From Chimonanthus salicifolius (Eukaryota > Streptophyta > Magnoliopsida > Laurales > Calycanthaceae): DNA of 64,000 nt. Positions 9,370 to 24,300 of the stretch are shown here, piece after piece; positions within the stretch are counted from its first letter, which is position 1; each line of letters starts with the position of its first letter. Location: assembly GCA_013350335.1 (NCBI GenBank), contig CM023535.1:32024991-32088990 (forward strand). The letters run 5' to 3'. The translations under genes were made by a program, and so were the position numbers. The notes below the pieces were generated by a model, which saw only the letters and a list, made by a program, of their open reading frames with translations, was not told where the DNA came from and searched no databases.

Positions 9370-12300
9370 CTGAAATTATGAATATGTCATAAAAGCTCAA
9401 AGAAAAGAACAGGTAAATTAACGAGAAAAATGCATCAAGAGTAAACCTCCATCAATCAATACTGATACTCCAGAGAGCCCAATTTCATTGACTTCCTCAT
9501 TTGTTAGAAATTGGCTTCTTCCAAGAAGATATGCCTGCTCTAAACCAAAACGAATGGCTTCATCTGACACTCTCCACCCTGAAATTAAAAAAAAAAAAAA
9601 ATCCAAAAGGAATGACTGACAACATAATTTGAAGATTAGGTATTACTAAGTTTGGTGCATACAGCTTGCGGATGGATCTATAGTCAATTTGATTAGTAAC
9701 CTAGTAACATTAACTTAAAAAGATCTTAGGCATAGTAATCAAGGAATAAGGTGCAATCAAGATGCTAAGGTGTTCAGGAGCCTAAGGCACAAGGTGCATG
9801 ACTAGTTACGAGCCTAATTTTTCTTTGGTACTTATTGCACATATTTCTTTATTCATTAATTTGTGTCTTTACCACAAATATTAACCAAAGAAAAATGTTT
9901 CCTCACTAGGCTTCATATGTTTTAACCATTTGTTTTTCTAAGCCTAGGGATAGTCCTCTCTAGGGTGTGGGTACCACCTAAGGTCATTTATGGCCAACAT
10001 ACCTATTTTGTGATTGTCATAACGATGAACTTTAATCCAATGGAGCATAATCTTTACTCTTGATCATCTTGGGTCTTCAAGCTTCTGGCAAGTGCTTCTT
10101 TCCGAGTCATGGAATTGACAAACATAGGGCCTTGACCACCGAGGCACTAACAACCTCTGAGCGCATATTGCTCTCCCTTGCTACCACTTATGTCTGGGCC
10201 CTTCACTAGTTAGATGTGAAGAATGCTTTTCTCCATGGTGATCTTCAAGAAGAAGTGTACATGCTTGCTCCTCCGGGGTTTGTCAAGCAAGGGGAGCCCA
10301 AGTCTTTCTGCAGACTCAAGAAGGCTCTCTATGCTCTTAAGCAGTCTCCCCGTGCTTGGTTTGAGAAGTTTAACAATGCCTTGCTGCCTTGTGGTTTTAC
10401 TCGTTGTCAGTCGGATCACTCAGCATTCATCTACCGCCTCCACTCAATTGTGATGATTTTGGTGGTCTATGTTGATGCCATTTTCCTCACAGGTAACGAT
10501 GATGCAACCATCTCTTCTTTCAAACAATATCTTCAACGGACTTTTGATATTAAGGATTTGGGGCCCCTTCAGTACTTTCTTGGAATTGAAGTTGCTCGGT
10601 CTTCTCATGGCCTCTATCTCTCTCAACGGAAGTATGCCCTGAATCTCCTCTAGGAGGCTGGCTATTCTGGTTGCAAACCCACTGATACTCCGCTAGATGT
10701 GAACACCAAGTTATCTGCATCTGATGGGAATCTTCTTGACACACCAAGTTTTTATCAAAAATCGTCGGCAAGCTCATTTATCTCACCATCATGAGACCGG
10801 ACTTATCTTATGTTGTTGATATTATCAGCCAATTCATGCATGCACCACGAGACACTCGCCTTCATGCTGTGTTTCGTATCCTTCGGTATCTTAAGGCACA
10901 TTTTGGCCGAGGTTTGTTCTATGCGCACCAGTCTAATTGTCCAGTTCGTGCTTATTCTGATGTTGATTGAGCTGGGTCTCTGGATGATCGTCGCTCTACT
11001 TCCGGCCATTGTGTTTTTTGGAGATCACATTTAGCTGCTCGTTCAAGTGCTGAGGCCGAATATTGTGCCATGGCAAATATTGTTTTTGAATTGCTGTGGT
11101 TCTGACAATTCCTTAATGAATTGGGCTTTGCCCTTGCCGATCCACTCGTCATGTTCTATGACAATCAGGCAGCCATCAACATTGCCTCTAATCCAGTCTT
11201 CCATGAGAGGACTAAGCACATTGAAGTTGATTGTCACTTCCTTCGTCAGCATCTTTTTGAAGGCCTACTTTTCACTTCTCATCTGAAGTCAAAAGATCAA
11301 CTTGCAGATATTTTCACAAAGTCCATTTCCCGAACTCAGCTCGATTCAATTGTTTGCAAGCTTGGATTACTTTACATCTTCGAACCAGCTTGAGGGGGAG
11401 TGTTGACAACAGTTGACCCAAATCATCTAATTTTGGAAATGCACCTTATTGGTTGTACGATTGATTGTAGATAATTATTCTTTTATTACTTTCCTTTTGA
11501 AGCCACCTAGATTGGCTCTCTATTTCCTATTTATACATGTATCCGTTTCAGTTTACACACAATAAAATACAATCAGAGAAGAATTCTTCTCCACTATCTT
11601 TATTCTTCTTCTTTTCCTTATTTTCATATTATTATTCTACAGTCATGGCCCTTTCCTCTGTGCCAGTTGAACACTAACTCTTATGTGCCGGTCGATCGCT
11701 CTACTCCCCCATCTAAAGGGCTAGCCTCTTTCCATGGGAAGGAACCAACTTTTGAAATCGAGGGGACCTCAGAGGTCAAAGGAAGAAATTTGCCCGGTTT
11801 CACACCTACTGCAAAATGAACAATCATTATGTTGACTCGTGCTTCAAGCTTCATGGTCAGCTGAAGCAAGATCATCACACCTGTTAGTGACTCGGCTTGG
11901 CCAATTCCCTATGTTTATCAATTCTATGACTCGAAAAGCAGCACTTACTGTAAGCTTAAAGACCAAAGATGATCAAGAGAAAAGATCATGCTCCACCGGA
12001 TTGAAGCTCATCGTTATAGCAATCACAACATAGGTATTATGGCCATAGATGACTTTAGGTGGTACCCACACCTTAGAGAGGACTATCCCTAGGCTTAGAA
12101 AAACAAATGGTTAAAACATATGAAGCCTACTGAGGAAGCTTGACAGTGAATTGGAACCCAACTTGGAAATATATATTTCGTTTCACTGTCAGCTCGACCA
12201 GTCGTTCTCACCGAGCTCTCGGTAGAGACAGGATCGACCCATCGTGGTTAAGGACTGGTCGGCCAGATTGAAGACCAATCGAGAGTACCAGAACCGATCC

Positions 12301-15300
12301 CTCGGTAAAGGGCGACAGGGCATTCTGAGTAACAGGTTTCTATAGATGAAACTACTGTCAAGCATGTTTTGTACCAGAACGAGCCTTCGTATGGACCGAC
12401 CTCTCGGTACCATAAGTGTCGACCCATCGACGACAACGACATGTCAACCGGGAGATAATATTATTGTTGGGAGTGTACTTAATGCACAACGGTCAGGTTT
12501 GTAACGGTAACATTTCTAGTCACCGACCCCTCGGTGCGACCAACCTGTCAGTACATTACCGTTAATACAACTGGTTGCGTTCGCTATATAATCCAATCTT
12601 TATGCGACCAGTTGGTATCCTTCAGAAGGATCAATTGGACCCTCATCTCCACCAGTGAGCTTAAACAATGACCAACAGAAGGATCACTCTCTCTCGTGCT
12701 TACACTAGGGGAATGAAATACAACCAATCAGATGATTGAGTTGTGATAGAGAGATGAAGGAAGAAAACTCATAAACAACCAATCTGAGGATTGAGTTTGA
12801 AAGTGAGAAGGAGAGAACCATAAACTAGGAAACCTTTAGTAAAACCAGTTTCCTTGACACCTTGGGCTGTAATTGCTAAAACGATGGCTACGAGCCAAAG
12901 CGACGGCATACATGGGTGGTATCTTGAAGAAGCACACATCAACAGAAAGAGCTTCAAAGGCAAGTGCTTGTTGGTTTTAATTTTATTTTAAAACATTTGT
13001 TCCGAAAGTGGATTAAGGAAGCCTGGTTTCAGAATCATTATAAAAAAACTGGAGCGTCGTCTCCAGCACAGTGGTGGGTGGAATTCCCAACCAAATAGAT
13101 AGGTGGAATTCATATTCGACAGTGGTGGGTGAAATTCCCACCCGATTGAGTGAGGTGGAATTCCTATTCTAATTGTGAGAGTATAAGTCCCCACTTAGTG
13201 GATTTTGGGGATAGCTCAAGGTTGAGTGAGTCCTAACAGTGGATGTATGTTGGCTAACTGAACCACTTTAAAATGGTCTTGTGGTGTTTGATCTGTGTGT
13301 GTTTGTCTTTCATATTTAAGTACTCTTTTTAACACACATCACTTTGTATATTGATTATCTTATTCTACGCATTGTGCACAAGCATCGATAATCAAACAAT
13401 ATGTAAAGGGTCATAATCTTAGTGTGATCGCTTAGTGAAAATTGTCAGATTAATATTCCGTTGCACTTTGAATAATCAAAAAATTTGTCCCCCCCCTTAG
13501 GGTCAATCATGATGTTCTAGCTCCGTGTAAAGGGAACTTTCAATTGGTATCACAGCCTCATGCTCTTGAGAAAGGATTTATCCATCCGACTTGATCTGTG
13601 CTAGAACAATGGCTATAAGAGAAAGCCATAATATTTCCAAGCCTCGGTTTTTTATGAAAAATTGGAATAAATACTATGAAATGTTTTCATCATTAAACAT
13701 GGTTGGAAATAGGTGAATAGAAAGTGGCATGTGCCTATGGAAGAGGTATTGGATAAAACCTTCAACTTCCATGACCACTCAGCCCAAAGACCAAAACTGC
13801 TTAGACTAGTGATGAATTGGCTATGCACGTAAACCAAACATATGTAGCATTTATCAGTATTGTTTCATGATATGCTGTCAAAATATTTAAAAGACATGAA
13901 ATAGCAAAAGAGGCTGAAAGAATCCACTGAAAAATCGCCTCTTCTAGCCCGTGGATAAATCACCTATCGATCAAATCGTGTGCTGAAAATATAGGTGATT
14001 GATTAAATTCATCAATTGAAAAAGTCCAAGCTATATCCTCTAAGAGAAGAAGAGGATGGAGAAAAAAGAACTTGAAGAAGGTAGTAACCTCCAAGTGTCC
14101 TATAAGGCCATGTACCGGTGTTTAAAGACCAACATCATGGTACAAAATCTGGAATATGAACCATAAGATCAAATGGGAAGGCACCCAAGATTAAGACCAG
14201 ATTTGATGAAAGGCCATCACTGGATTGTGGACTTAGATTCCAAGTCTCACAATGTTAGGATCAAATGTGTGAAGGGATACCACTGTTGGTGCCACATTTG
14301 AAACATGTTTTGGAATCAACATCTTACATTCAATTCATGTTCTTGTTTGATTGTTGGATTGATCCATTGTAAGATATGTGTTGTACATGTTGGCATACAC
14401 TTTTGTATTGGAATATGCTTATCTCATTTCATTTCATATGCCATGTGATTTGTGCATCTTTAGGATATGAATGTAGTGTGTGCATTACCTCATGTATAGG
14501 GTATGTATGTGATTAAAACTGTTTTGGTACACATACACAATGTTGTTTCATTCCAAGTTCCAAAACTTATGAATCTCATGTGGAATGAAACATGCTCTAT
14601 GCTCTTAAATGGATTATCATTGGTGTGACCTACCAAAAGTATTGATCAAAATGATCAAATGTGCGTATCTGAATCCATTTAAGTATCACCTCATTTCAAG
14701 GAATTGGAGCTCTCTTGAAAGAATAGTAAAAGCATTTATCATGTGTTGGGTAATAACATGATAATAGGCATAAAAGCTGTGTGTGTAGGTTCATACTTCA
14801 TTTTTGTATGCTTGATCAATGTACTCAAATCGGGAAATGAAAGAATGATTAGTGTGGTTTGAGTTTCATTCCAATGTTCATGAGTTTATACATTATGTGG
14901 AATGAATTATGTTCATATATGCCTTGCCTTTGCTTAAATCCTGGAAATGCCGCATCTCATGACATCACACACTTGGGCAATATACTAAATTTGTGAATTA
15001 AATGTGTCCAAGAATCTTGGATTGATTTGGATATGGGGAAAGATATCCAAAATCAATGGTCTGTGCCTATCTTCAGAAGGGAATCGAATCTTCAAACGGC
15101 ACAGATGTGGTGTGAATGTATGTATCATCACTGGCATTAAAAGGTGTATAAGCAAAGCTCGATGAACTATGAACATCGCAAGCACACGCACACACACACA
15201 TACCTAGTCTTCCTTCATTTTAAAAACCCAGGTCGAAGGATAGACTAGTCGGAGGAACAGACAGGTCGATACTGTTGGATTTCAGAACACTATCTGAAAA

Positions 15301-18300
15301 GGGGAAAAATTGAAAGGGAGGCAGGTCGATACATATCGACATATCGACACAGACAAGTTGTTGGTCACGGCCGGTCGGTGTATAGAAAGAGTAAGTTAAA
15401 AAGATCTCTTTCTGCGAAAAACGATAGATCATTTCAAAATCGTCTTTTCTTCTCCCGCTGAGCTCTGGCATTTTCCTCCTCTCCTCCTGTGCCCTAGACA
15501 GTCGTTAGGATCTCCCGGAGTGAAATCTCACTGGAAAAACATAGGGCTTTTGCTTCTCTCACTTCCAGAAGCAAGAGTGTCACGGTGTTTGTGAGATTTA
15601 GTGTTCGGAAAAGCCTTGGTCAGCTCTTCCCTAGCAACCATGTCGAACAAGGAGATAACTAAATCTCGGTCTTCGACCACCAAACAAATCTCTGAGTCAA
15701 ACTACCATTTCCTCAGGAGATCACCTAGGTTCGTCCAAGATGGTCTTGGATCTAGCTCTGATGGCTCTACTCCTAAGAGTTCCCCTAGCAGAAAAACCCC
15801 TGCCTCAAATGCTAGATCTAGCCGTCAGTATAATCTCAAGTCTCAACTGGACAAAACCTGAAAATCGAAGAAGTGGTCTCCTTGCTGGAGAGCTCTGATG
15901 AAGAAGGATAAGTAAATGTCGAAAATGCAGACACCCCTGAGCCACAATAGCTAATTCGATTTATCTGCAAAATCGAAGAACGTGTATCATAGATTGAGAC
16001 ACATCTGGATGGCTTAGATGATCTCGTGGAAATGTAAATCCAAAGTGCCCACGAAGAAGTGTCTGCATTGCGACGATCAATCTTCAATCTTTCCCGACGT
16101 ATCGATCCTTCTCCTCCAGCATCTCCTCCGGATGACTTTGCTTAGGATAGTTTTTTCAGGGTTTGGAAAAACTATGTTAATGTTTTGGCTAAGCACCCAT
16201 TTGCCCCTTCTCCTAAACCATATGTACTGATCTGCTTATTAATGAAATGATATGGTTTATTTTAGTATGTGTGCTAATTTGATGCATTTGCCTTCTATCT
16301 TGTCCATTTTTACATGGATTTTGTAAAATAGACTAACATGCAGGTTGTTAAGGAGATAGAGATCTGGCTGTGAAATTGCACATATTTTGGAGAATGGGGA
16401 AGTACAAAATATGTGCTGATTAGCCCTGTCACTGGTCATGACAGTGTGAAAAGGAAGGGTGATGCAAGCTTGCAAGAAAGCTTGGAGAGAAATAAACTTA
16501 AAGGCAGCTAAGTTTATGGGGGAGCTGGGTCGAGAAAGCTATAGAATATAACTTGGAGAATGGGGGAGAAGACTCTAGGGAAGCTAGGATATTATCTCGA
16601 CTCATGGAAGAAATCAGCGATGCTGAGTTTTAGTTTGTGCAGGGGCAAACTAACCTTGTCACACGAGAAGTATGCATTGAACCATAAGGGAGAACCATGA
16701 GTTAGAACAGAACCTAGTTAAGCACTAAATGCAAGAAGCATGGGGGAGTGTTTAAAACTTGATGTTGGCCTACTAATCTTTGTCAATTGGATGACAAAAC
16801 GGGGGAGAAAATTAGTAGAATCTAAAAGACATCAAAGCCAATGGACATAGGGAGAATGTCTATGCTTGGGAGTTTGGGAGATCAAACTCAAAGAAGATTG
16901 GAGGAGAAATCTTCTCAACACTAATAACTTGGATAAGCTATGGGTAGTGTTCGTCACTAGGAAATCAGGGAGTATGGGGTCGGGACCCACAACATAGAAG
17001 AATGGTACCCGAATTGAGTCGGGTCCCACAACATCCCGATGGTGGTACTTTTGCCAAGATTGATTCTAAGGTCTGAAACTAACTCAAAATATCTAAGAAT
17101 GACTTTATAACCCAATAATTCCTGGCGATGTAGTTCATAGAAAAACAATGTATCGCCTGCAAACTGTAAATGAGCGACTATCGGTCCATCTAGTGCCGTC
17201 TCAAAACCTTTTACCCACTCCCAACTCTCTAGCTTTTTCCAGTAACTTATTCAAACTTTCCCCCACTAGAGTAAAAATTAAAGGAGATAATGGGTCTCCC
17301 TGCCTTAAATCCCTGTTGGCTTGTATTGGTGGTGTCAGATAACCATTTACCAAAATTGAGTATGAGGCATCCTCTATACATGCCTTCATCCAACGGCACC
17401 AAAGACGCCCAAATCTCATCCTATCAAAGAGGTGACCCACGAAGGATTAGTCCACGAAATTGTAGGCCTTCTCCATGTCAACTTTGAACAGTAGTCCTGG
17501 TTTCTTCTCTTTCCGTCTCATGTGGACTAGTTCGTTGGCAATTAGAACCATCTAAAATTTGTCTATCCTCCACGAACGCCCCTTGAGATTCACCTATGAT
17601 TTCAGGCAGAACTTTCTTCAATCTTTCAGCTAGGACCTTGGCTAAGAGCTTACAGACACTCCCGAGAAGACTAATTAGCCTGCCCTTTCGATAATAGGGT
17701 GATAAAGGCATTCTTCAAACTCTTATTGATAATTCTGTTTCGATGGAATTCCTTAAAAATCCTAAGAAAATTTGGACTGACGGTTTCCCAACATGATTTG
17801 ATAAAATTAAAATTAAAGCCATTAGGTCCGGGAGCCTTATCCCCTTCGAAATCATACAAAGCAGCTTTGACCTCTTCTGTAGAGAACTTAGCTTCCAACC
17901 TAATTGAGCTCTCTATTGATCCTCCTAAACTGGATACCCTCCATTGTTGGTGTTGTTGGTCTAGTAGGACTTCTACGGGACAATGAGGTGGAGAAAAGCT
18001 TAGAAAAAGGAAAGGAACTAGGACCTCTAGACATTTGGGCAAGTAATTACCCACTTAAGGGGAAAGGCAAATGTAGATCTGGTGGGATGGGCGTCAAGAC
18101 ATCTCCAATAACTGGATCAAAATGGAAAAAAAGATAGAGAAAATTCAGGGACGGTAGTACCCGATCTATAGCAGGGAAGAACGAAGGCTCGATCGCCATC
18201 CCTGGTATGTGATGACGAGATTGGAAGTGTGTCACTGCTGCAATCGACAAAAAACCGCAATTTGTGATCCTCGAGCTCCGCCAAAGAGAGATCAAGCTGA

Positions 18301-21300
18301 AGCCAAGGCTTGTGGATGCTATGATCCTATCCGATACGAAGAAGAGTTTGCCATTTCCTGCCACTGTTGGATTGAAGCCCTAGAGTGTCCAAGGAGATCG
18401 CCTGTACATCCTAATAACGAAGAAGTGTGAAAAGCCATCCGTGGAAGAACACTGACCATACCAAAGAGTAGAGTCCTGATGAGCAAGATCTGTAATGGAA
18501 GACAAGTTTGGAAAAAACACCATGATGCATGTGTAAAAGTGGGTCAGAATAAAAGATAATAGAAAAGGGAGAGGAGGTACCCGGATCCGAGGCCAAAGAT
18601 GAGGATGCAACAGGCGGGGTGTCGGGAGAGAGGATGGGGGATGGAGGTAGAAACACCAAAGGAGACCAAAGATAGTGGAGAAGTGGTTTCTGACAGCCTC
18701 CCTTATGCCATTCTTATCTACAATGCGAGGACTATCTACTACAATCGAAAATGTCGTTTGCAACTTTCCGGATAATGGCATATCATTGAAAAAACTTGGT
18801 GTTCTTGTCTCCTTCCTTCAGCCACAGTGCTCTTGATCTTTGTTGTGATTCCATTTCTTCCAACCTAGGGCAATCTCAAAGAGTGGCCTTGCTGTTCTTT
18901 CTTGACTCAAGCTCATTTTTCTCAAGTTCACTTTGCTCCTCCAACCTATTTTACCCTTCCAACTGGCGTATAACTACTTCTTTTCTTTCCGTCACTGGGA
19001 CACCCGTCGATTTTACCCAGTCTTTAATTTTTTATTTCAAGAGTTTCGGATCCTCCAACCATGTATAACTAAAACGGAAAGGCTTGGGGACCCGATCTAT
19101 CTCCTCTATGTCAAGCATCACCGGATAGTGGTCTGAGATGGGACTACAGAGTTTAAACTGGTTTGCATTGGAGAAAGTTGTGTCCCAATCCAAAGATGTG
19201 AGGAATCTATCAAATTTGCTCATTGTCACGCCTCGCCCCAGAGTGAGCCCGAGACGCGAGGATTTTTTTTTGTACTAACCTCATACACAGGGGAAACCTA
19301 CGCTGGTTTCTACATTCAATCGTCTACCGCAAGTCATACAATGAATCGGTAGGATTCCCAATCACATAATGTCACATGTGACCATCCAGGTTTGCACATG
19401 GACTCAACCATATACCATAACACATCAGAGAGCTCAACAAAAGCACAATGGTTTTATTACATGAAAAGTAGCGATTCAAACAACCGAAACATTATTACAA
19501 CACATGATAAAATCTCATAAAAGTTCTCTATCAGAGTTTCCTTGTCCCTTAGCTAAGCATTGGGGGCTCACCCAACCCCTTCTTTGGTGGATTTCTTGAA
19601 ATCGTAAGGGAGTGAGCTTGTAGAATAATAGAATGAAAAATAGAATATGGAGAGTGGAGAAGAAATTCTTTGTATATTGTATATTGATTCTCTAAATTGA
19701 AAGAGGTACATCTATAAATAATAAAAGGAGAGCCAATCATAGTAGCTTAAAAAGGAAAAGAATAAAAGAATGATTATTCACAATCAATCATACAACTAAT
19801 AAGATGTCTTTCCAAAATAAGATGATTTGGGTCAACTTTGTCCTGTCCCACAACAAATTACATCTCCTGAAGTGGGTCCCACAACACTCACTCTCAAGCT
19901 GGTTCAAAGATGTCGAGTAAACCCAACTTGCTAACAACATAAGTGAGCACTGACTAAGTGAAATGTCAGCAAGCTAATCTTTAGAATGCAGATGGGAATG
20001 AAAAGTCGGCCTTCAGAAATATGTTGACGAAGGAAGTGACAATCAACTTCAATGTGCTTAGTCCGCTCATGGAAGACTGGATTTGAGGCAATGCAGATGG
20101 TTGTCAGATTGACGCAAAACATAATGAGTAGATCTGCAGGAGCAAAGCCCAATGCAGTAAGAAACTGTCAGAACCACAACAATTCAGAAGCAGTATTAGC
20201 TATGACACAATATTCGGCCTCAGTACTAGACCAAACAACAACGGACTGCTTCTTGTTTCGCTGGGCTACTAAATGTGAGTCCAAGAAAACACAATAGTAG
20301 ATAGTAAAGTGGCAATCATCCGGAGACCCGGCCCAATTATCATCAGAATAACCGCAAACCGAACAAGTAGGCTGGTGTGCGTAGAACAAGCCACGGCCAG
20401 GATGAGCCTTAAGGTACCGAATGATACGGAACACAACATGGAGGTAAGTGACCCGTGGTTCATGCATAAACTAGCTAACGACACCAACAACATAAGATAA
20501 GTTTGGTCTCGTGATGGTGAAATAAATGAGTTTGCCGACGAGTTTGTGATAAAAACTCGGTGTGTCAAGAAGAGTCCTGTCAGAGGCAGATAACTTAGTG
20601 TTCACATCTAATGGAGTATCACCGGGTTTGCATCCAGAATAGCTAGCCTCCTGGAGGAGATCCAAGGCTTACTTCCGCTGATAGAGGTAGAGTTCGCGAG
20701 AATACCAAGCAACTTCAATGCCAATAAAGTATCGAAGGGGCCCCAAATCCTTAATATCAAAAGTCCGTTGAAGATACGTTTGAAGGAAGAGATGGCCGCA
20801 TCATTATTACCTGTGAACACAATATCATCAACATGAACTACCAAAATCATCACAACTGAGTGGAGGCAGTAGATGAAGATTGAATGATTCGCCTGACAAC
20901 GAGTAAAACCATCAAGGTAACAAGGCACTACTAAACTTCTCAAACCAAGCACGGGAGACTGCTTTAGACCATAGAGCCTTCTTGAGTCTGCAGACAGAGT
21001 TTGGCTCCCCCTTCTTAACAAACCTTGGAGGAGGAAGCATGTACACTTCTTCATTAAGATTGCCATGGAGAAATGCATTCTTCACATCTAACTGGTGCAA
21101 GGGCCATGCATAAGTGGTTGCAAGGGAGAGCAAGATGTGCACAAAAGTAATCTTGATGAAAGGTGAAAAAGTGTCTTGATAGTCCACCCCATATGTTTTC
21201 GTGAAGCCTTTGGCCACTAGGCGGGCCTTATATCTGATGCCTCTTAAACTCATCCCATCTTGCCACCTTCCTTCCCTGTTCTCACTTCCGCCCCTTCTTA

Positions 21301-24300
21301 ACTCCTTCCTAAACCCTTCCCAAGTCCCTTGCTGCCATCGCATGCCATTCCCAGTCCCATACAGCCATCGCCACCCCTTCAAATCTCACTACCCCTTGTC
21401 ACCACTTCCTAATACCCATCCTTGTGCTTTCGTTTCCATCCAAAGTCCTTTTCCTTACTGTCGTTATCTATCCTAAGCCATGCAGTGGTGCCGCATACCC
21501 CCTAAGTCCCTCTAAACCTGTCATAACCCCATACCTTATTCCTATTTGATTGTCGTGTTCCTCCTGGGACCCATCTGGCCTTAACCTTAGGCCCTCTCTT
21601 GATCCCCTTTTGCTGCCTTAACCCCTATACCTCCAAATCTTGAGTCCCCTTTCACTGTAACCTACCCTTACACCTTTAAACCTTGCCTTTGTTGACACTT
21701 GACCCTATTCTAACGTTAAATCTGTATTTTTCTTGGGATCCGACAAGCCCTTGGCTTTGAGGGATTCCGCCGCGTTTTGTAACTAGGTCTGAATTATGAT
21801 ATAATTGTCTACATTAAATTTCCTAGAATCCCGTGATTGTTTGTATCTTGTTTATATTATTTAATTGCAAAATATTAATTTAGTTTTTTAATCTCATCCT
21901 TCATATAGTCACTTCATGTTTATTTGATCACATCCTATTGCATTAGTCATTTAGGGCTTCTTCCAGTAGTGTCCTACATCAGTTACCACTGTTAATAAAA
22001 TATTAAATTATTCATCTAAACAACAAATACCCATAATAACTTGAAAGAATCAAAATAAGTTATAGGTTCTTACCTTGGTGACGGAGACATAGTGCAGTAC
22101 AGGAGGCAGTTATAGCATTTTGAAGCTGGTGACTTCCAATCATTTGCAATCTCAGATCGCATAGATCAATATACTGCATAAAAAGTATGAAAATTTTCTA
22201 GCATAAATACTATATTTGGTGTGTGGTGTCTTTATCAAAAGAAAAAAACAAGGAAAAACTTTATTTCCTAGGGAAAAACTGCGAAATCTTAGCTGAAACT
22301 TTAGAACAATGACTTGTCCACACCAATTTCAAGTCCTTTTCCACTTGGATAACTACATCACATGATTGGTAAAAAAATTCATGATTTCTTCCAAAGCTTT
22401 TTATTGCACTTTGAATTCCAGGATCACATGCTGATACTACAGGTGAACTCATTGATGATGCTTTGTGACGGAGAATCCTTTCAATATGTGGTTCAAATGG
22501 ACCGCCCATCACCAACTGAGAAGGTGAAAATGGCTGTCAGAATAAATCAAACACAAAGTAAAGTGGAAATGCATGGAAAGAATCAATAACAACCACAACC
22601 ATGTTCTCAAGGAAAGAAACTGCAAATAACTTGTGTATACCAAGGCTTAGCTGGACAATTCCGTAGATTTTCAAAAGACAATTGTATTTGAATAAGCATC
22701 CACTGAACCCAATAACAAGATCTGGTGCTTTCCAACATCAAAGTTGTATTGATTAAGTTATGGATAAATAGGCAGTCTAATTTCAACCATACACTCTGTT
22801 TCAGTTCAAAGGTTCCATCCAAATTGATAGTGTCAATTATGAAGATAGAGGCTATGCTGTTGTTATTTATGATGCAACCCAGTGCATGTAAATTAGAAGA
22901 TCTGCAGGAAATCGATATCATCATGATTCCATGAATTAAGTAGTAATGGCATGCTGTACTTATCATCATCTTAATGTTGGTGCTATTGTTTATCTGTTTA
23001 TAATTCTTGTTCATAAAACTCGTTGACTGAAAAAGTAAAGCACATGTAGAAAGAATAATTGATGGGCAAAAAGATAATTCACAAAATAAATCAGAAAGTC
23101 ACATGCAAAACAATTGAGCAGTGAGTGGTACACAACTGGGCATCCATGTTTGATAATTCCTGACTTCGCAATGGCAATGCTTTCTAAGGAACCTCCCAAT
23201 GCAGCCAAGTGTTCTTCACCTATTGATGTTACAACTGCTGCAGCAAGCCCAGTTGCATGTAGGACATTTGTTGCATCACGAGCTCCTCCAAGGCCAGCCT
23301 ATAAGAAAGAGAAAAAGATCATATAAGTTGAACAAATGTTAATTAGAAAGAAACAAAAAAAGGAAGCAGCTAGTTCTGTAAGGCAAGAAGAATACAAAGA
23401 GGGATGCAAAAAACAAGAAGTGCCAATTGTACAACCAAAAAAAAACGATGGTTCTTTCACAGGATTCAAGTAGTCAAGCATCAAGGAGATTCCCACCTCA
23501 ACAATTGCAATATCAACATTCTCCTTGGCAAATAGGGAAAATGCCAGGGCAGTGAAAACCTGAAAATTTGTTACCAGTAAGTCCAAAGATGTCAAACCAT
23601 ATGCTAGCAATTTTGTATGTAGCACACGAGAAAACACAAAATGAAATAAAGAGAAAAACATAAAAGATGGTGAATATCCCACTCAGAATTTGATAGATTG
23701 AAAAATAAACCGGCAGCCAAAGTACGTCAATCCCCTCACTAGAGAGTAGCATTTAAGTAGATCTTTCTGTAAATGTGCCTATAACATGCGGATGTGGCAT
23801 GTGTTGTGACCAAAAAAAAAGGTCCATGCATCTTGTAATGGCCTTAAAGTGGAAGAAACCAATGCATAGGTCTTTAGTAAATGTGTAAGCTGTTAGGCCC
23901 AAAATTTTAAGATTAAGCACATCAAAGTGAACTGTCGTGAAACTAAAGAAAATGAGATAGTAAATATTGTTAATATATAGAAATTATAACTCATTTTCAG
24001 ACCACAACTGACACAGATAAGCCCATGTCCCATAGTTACTTCATACTTACCTCTTAATAAGTGATTACATTTCACCATCCATTTACCTCTGCCATCAGAT
24101 TTTTAACCTGGAAGGCATCAACATCATACAGCCTCATTTATGGGAGGAATGGGCACATATAATTAAGGCTGTCCATTCAATAAAGTTAGGATTTTAATTG
24201 CTCATGGGCCATACTTGTGTTATATTTCTGATGGACTAGAGACCTATGTATGCTTTAGGCCCATATAATGGGCCTGATGAGGTCCGATATCTTTAACACA

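Noticed and set aside
19224..22073. A complete seventh solo LTR from 19224 to about 22000
   Set aside because: Only the 3' terminal part is certain; no TTACA end followed by CTCAT was found.
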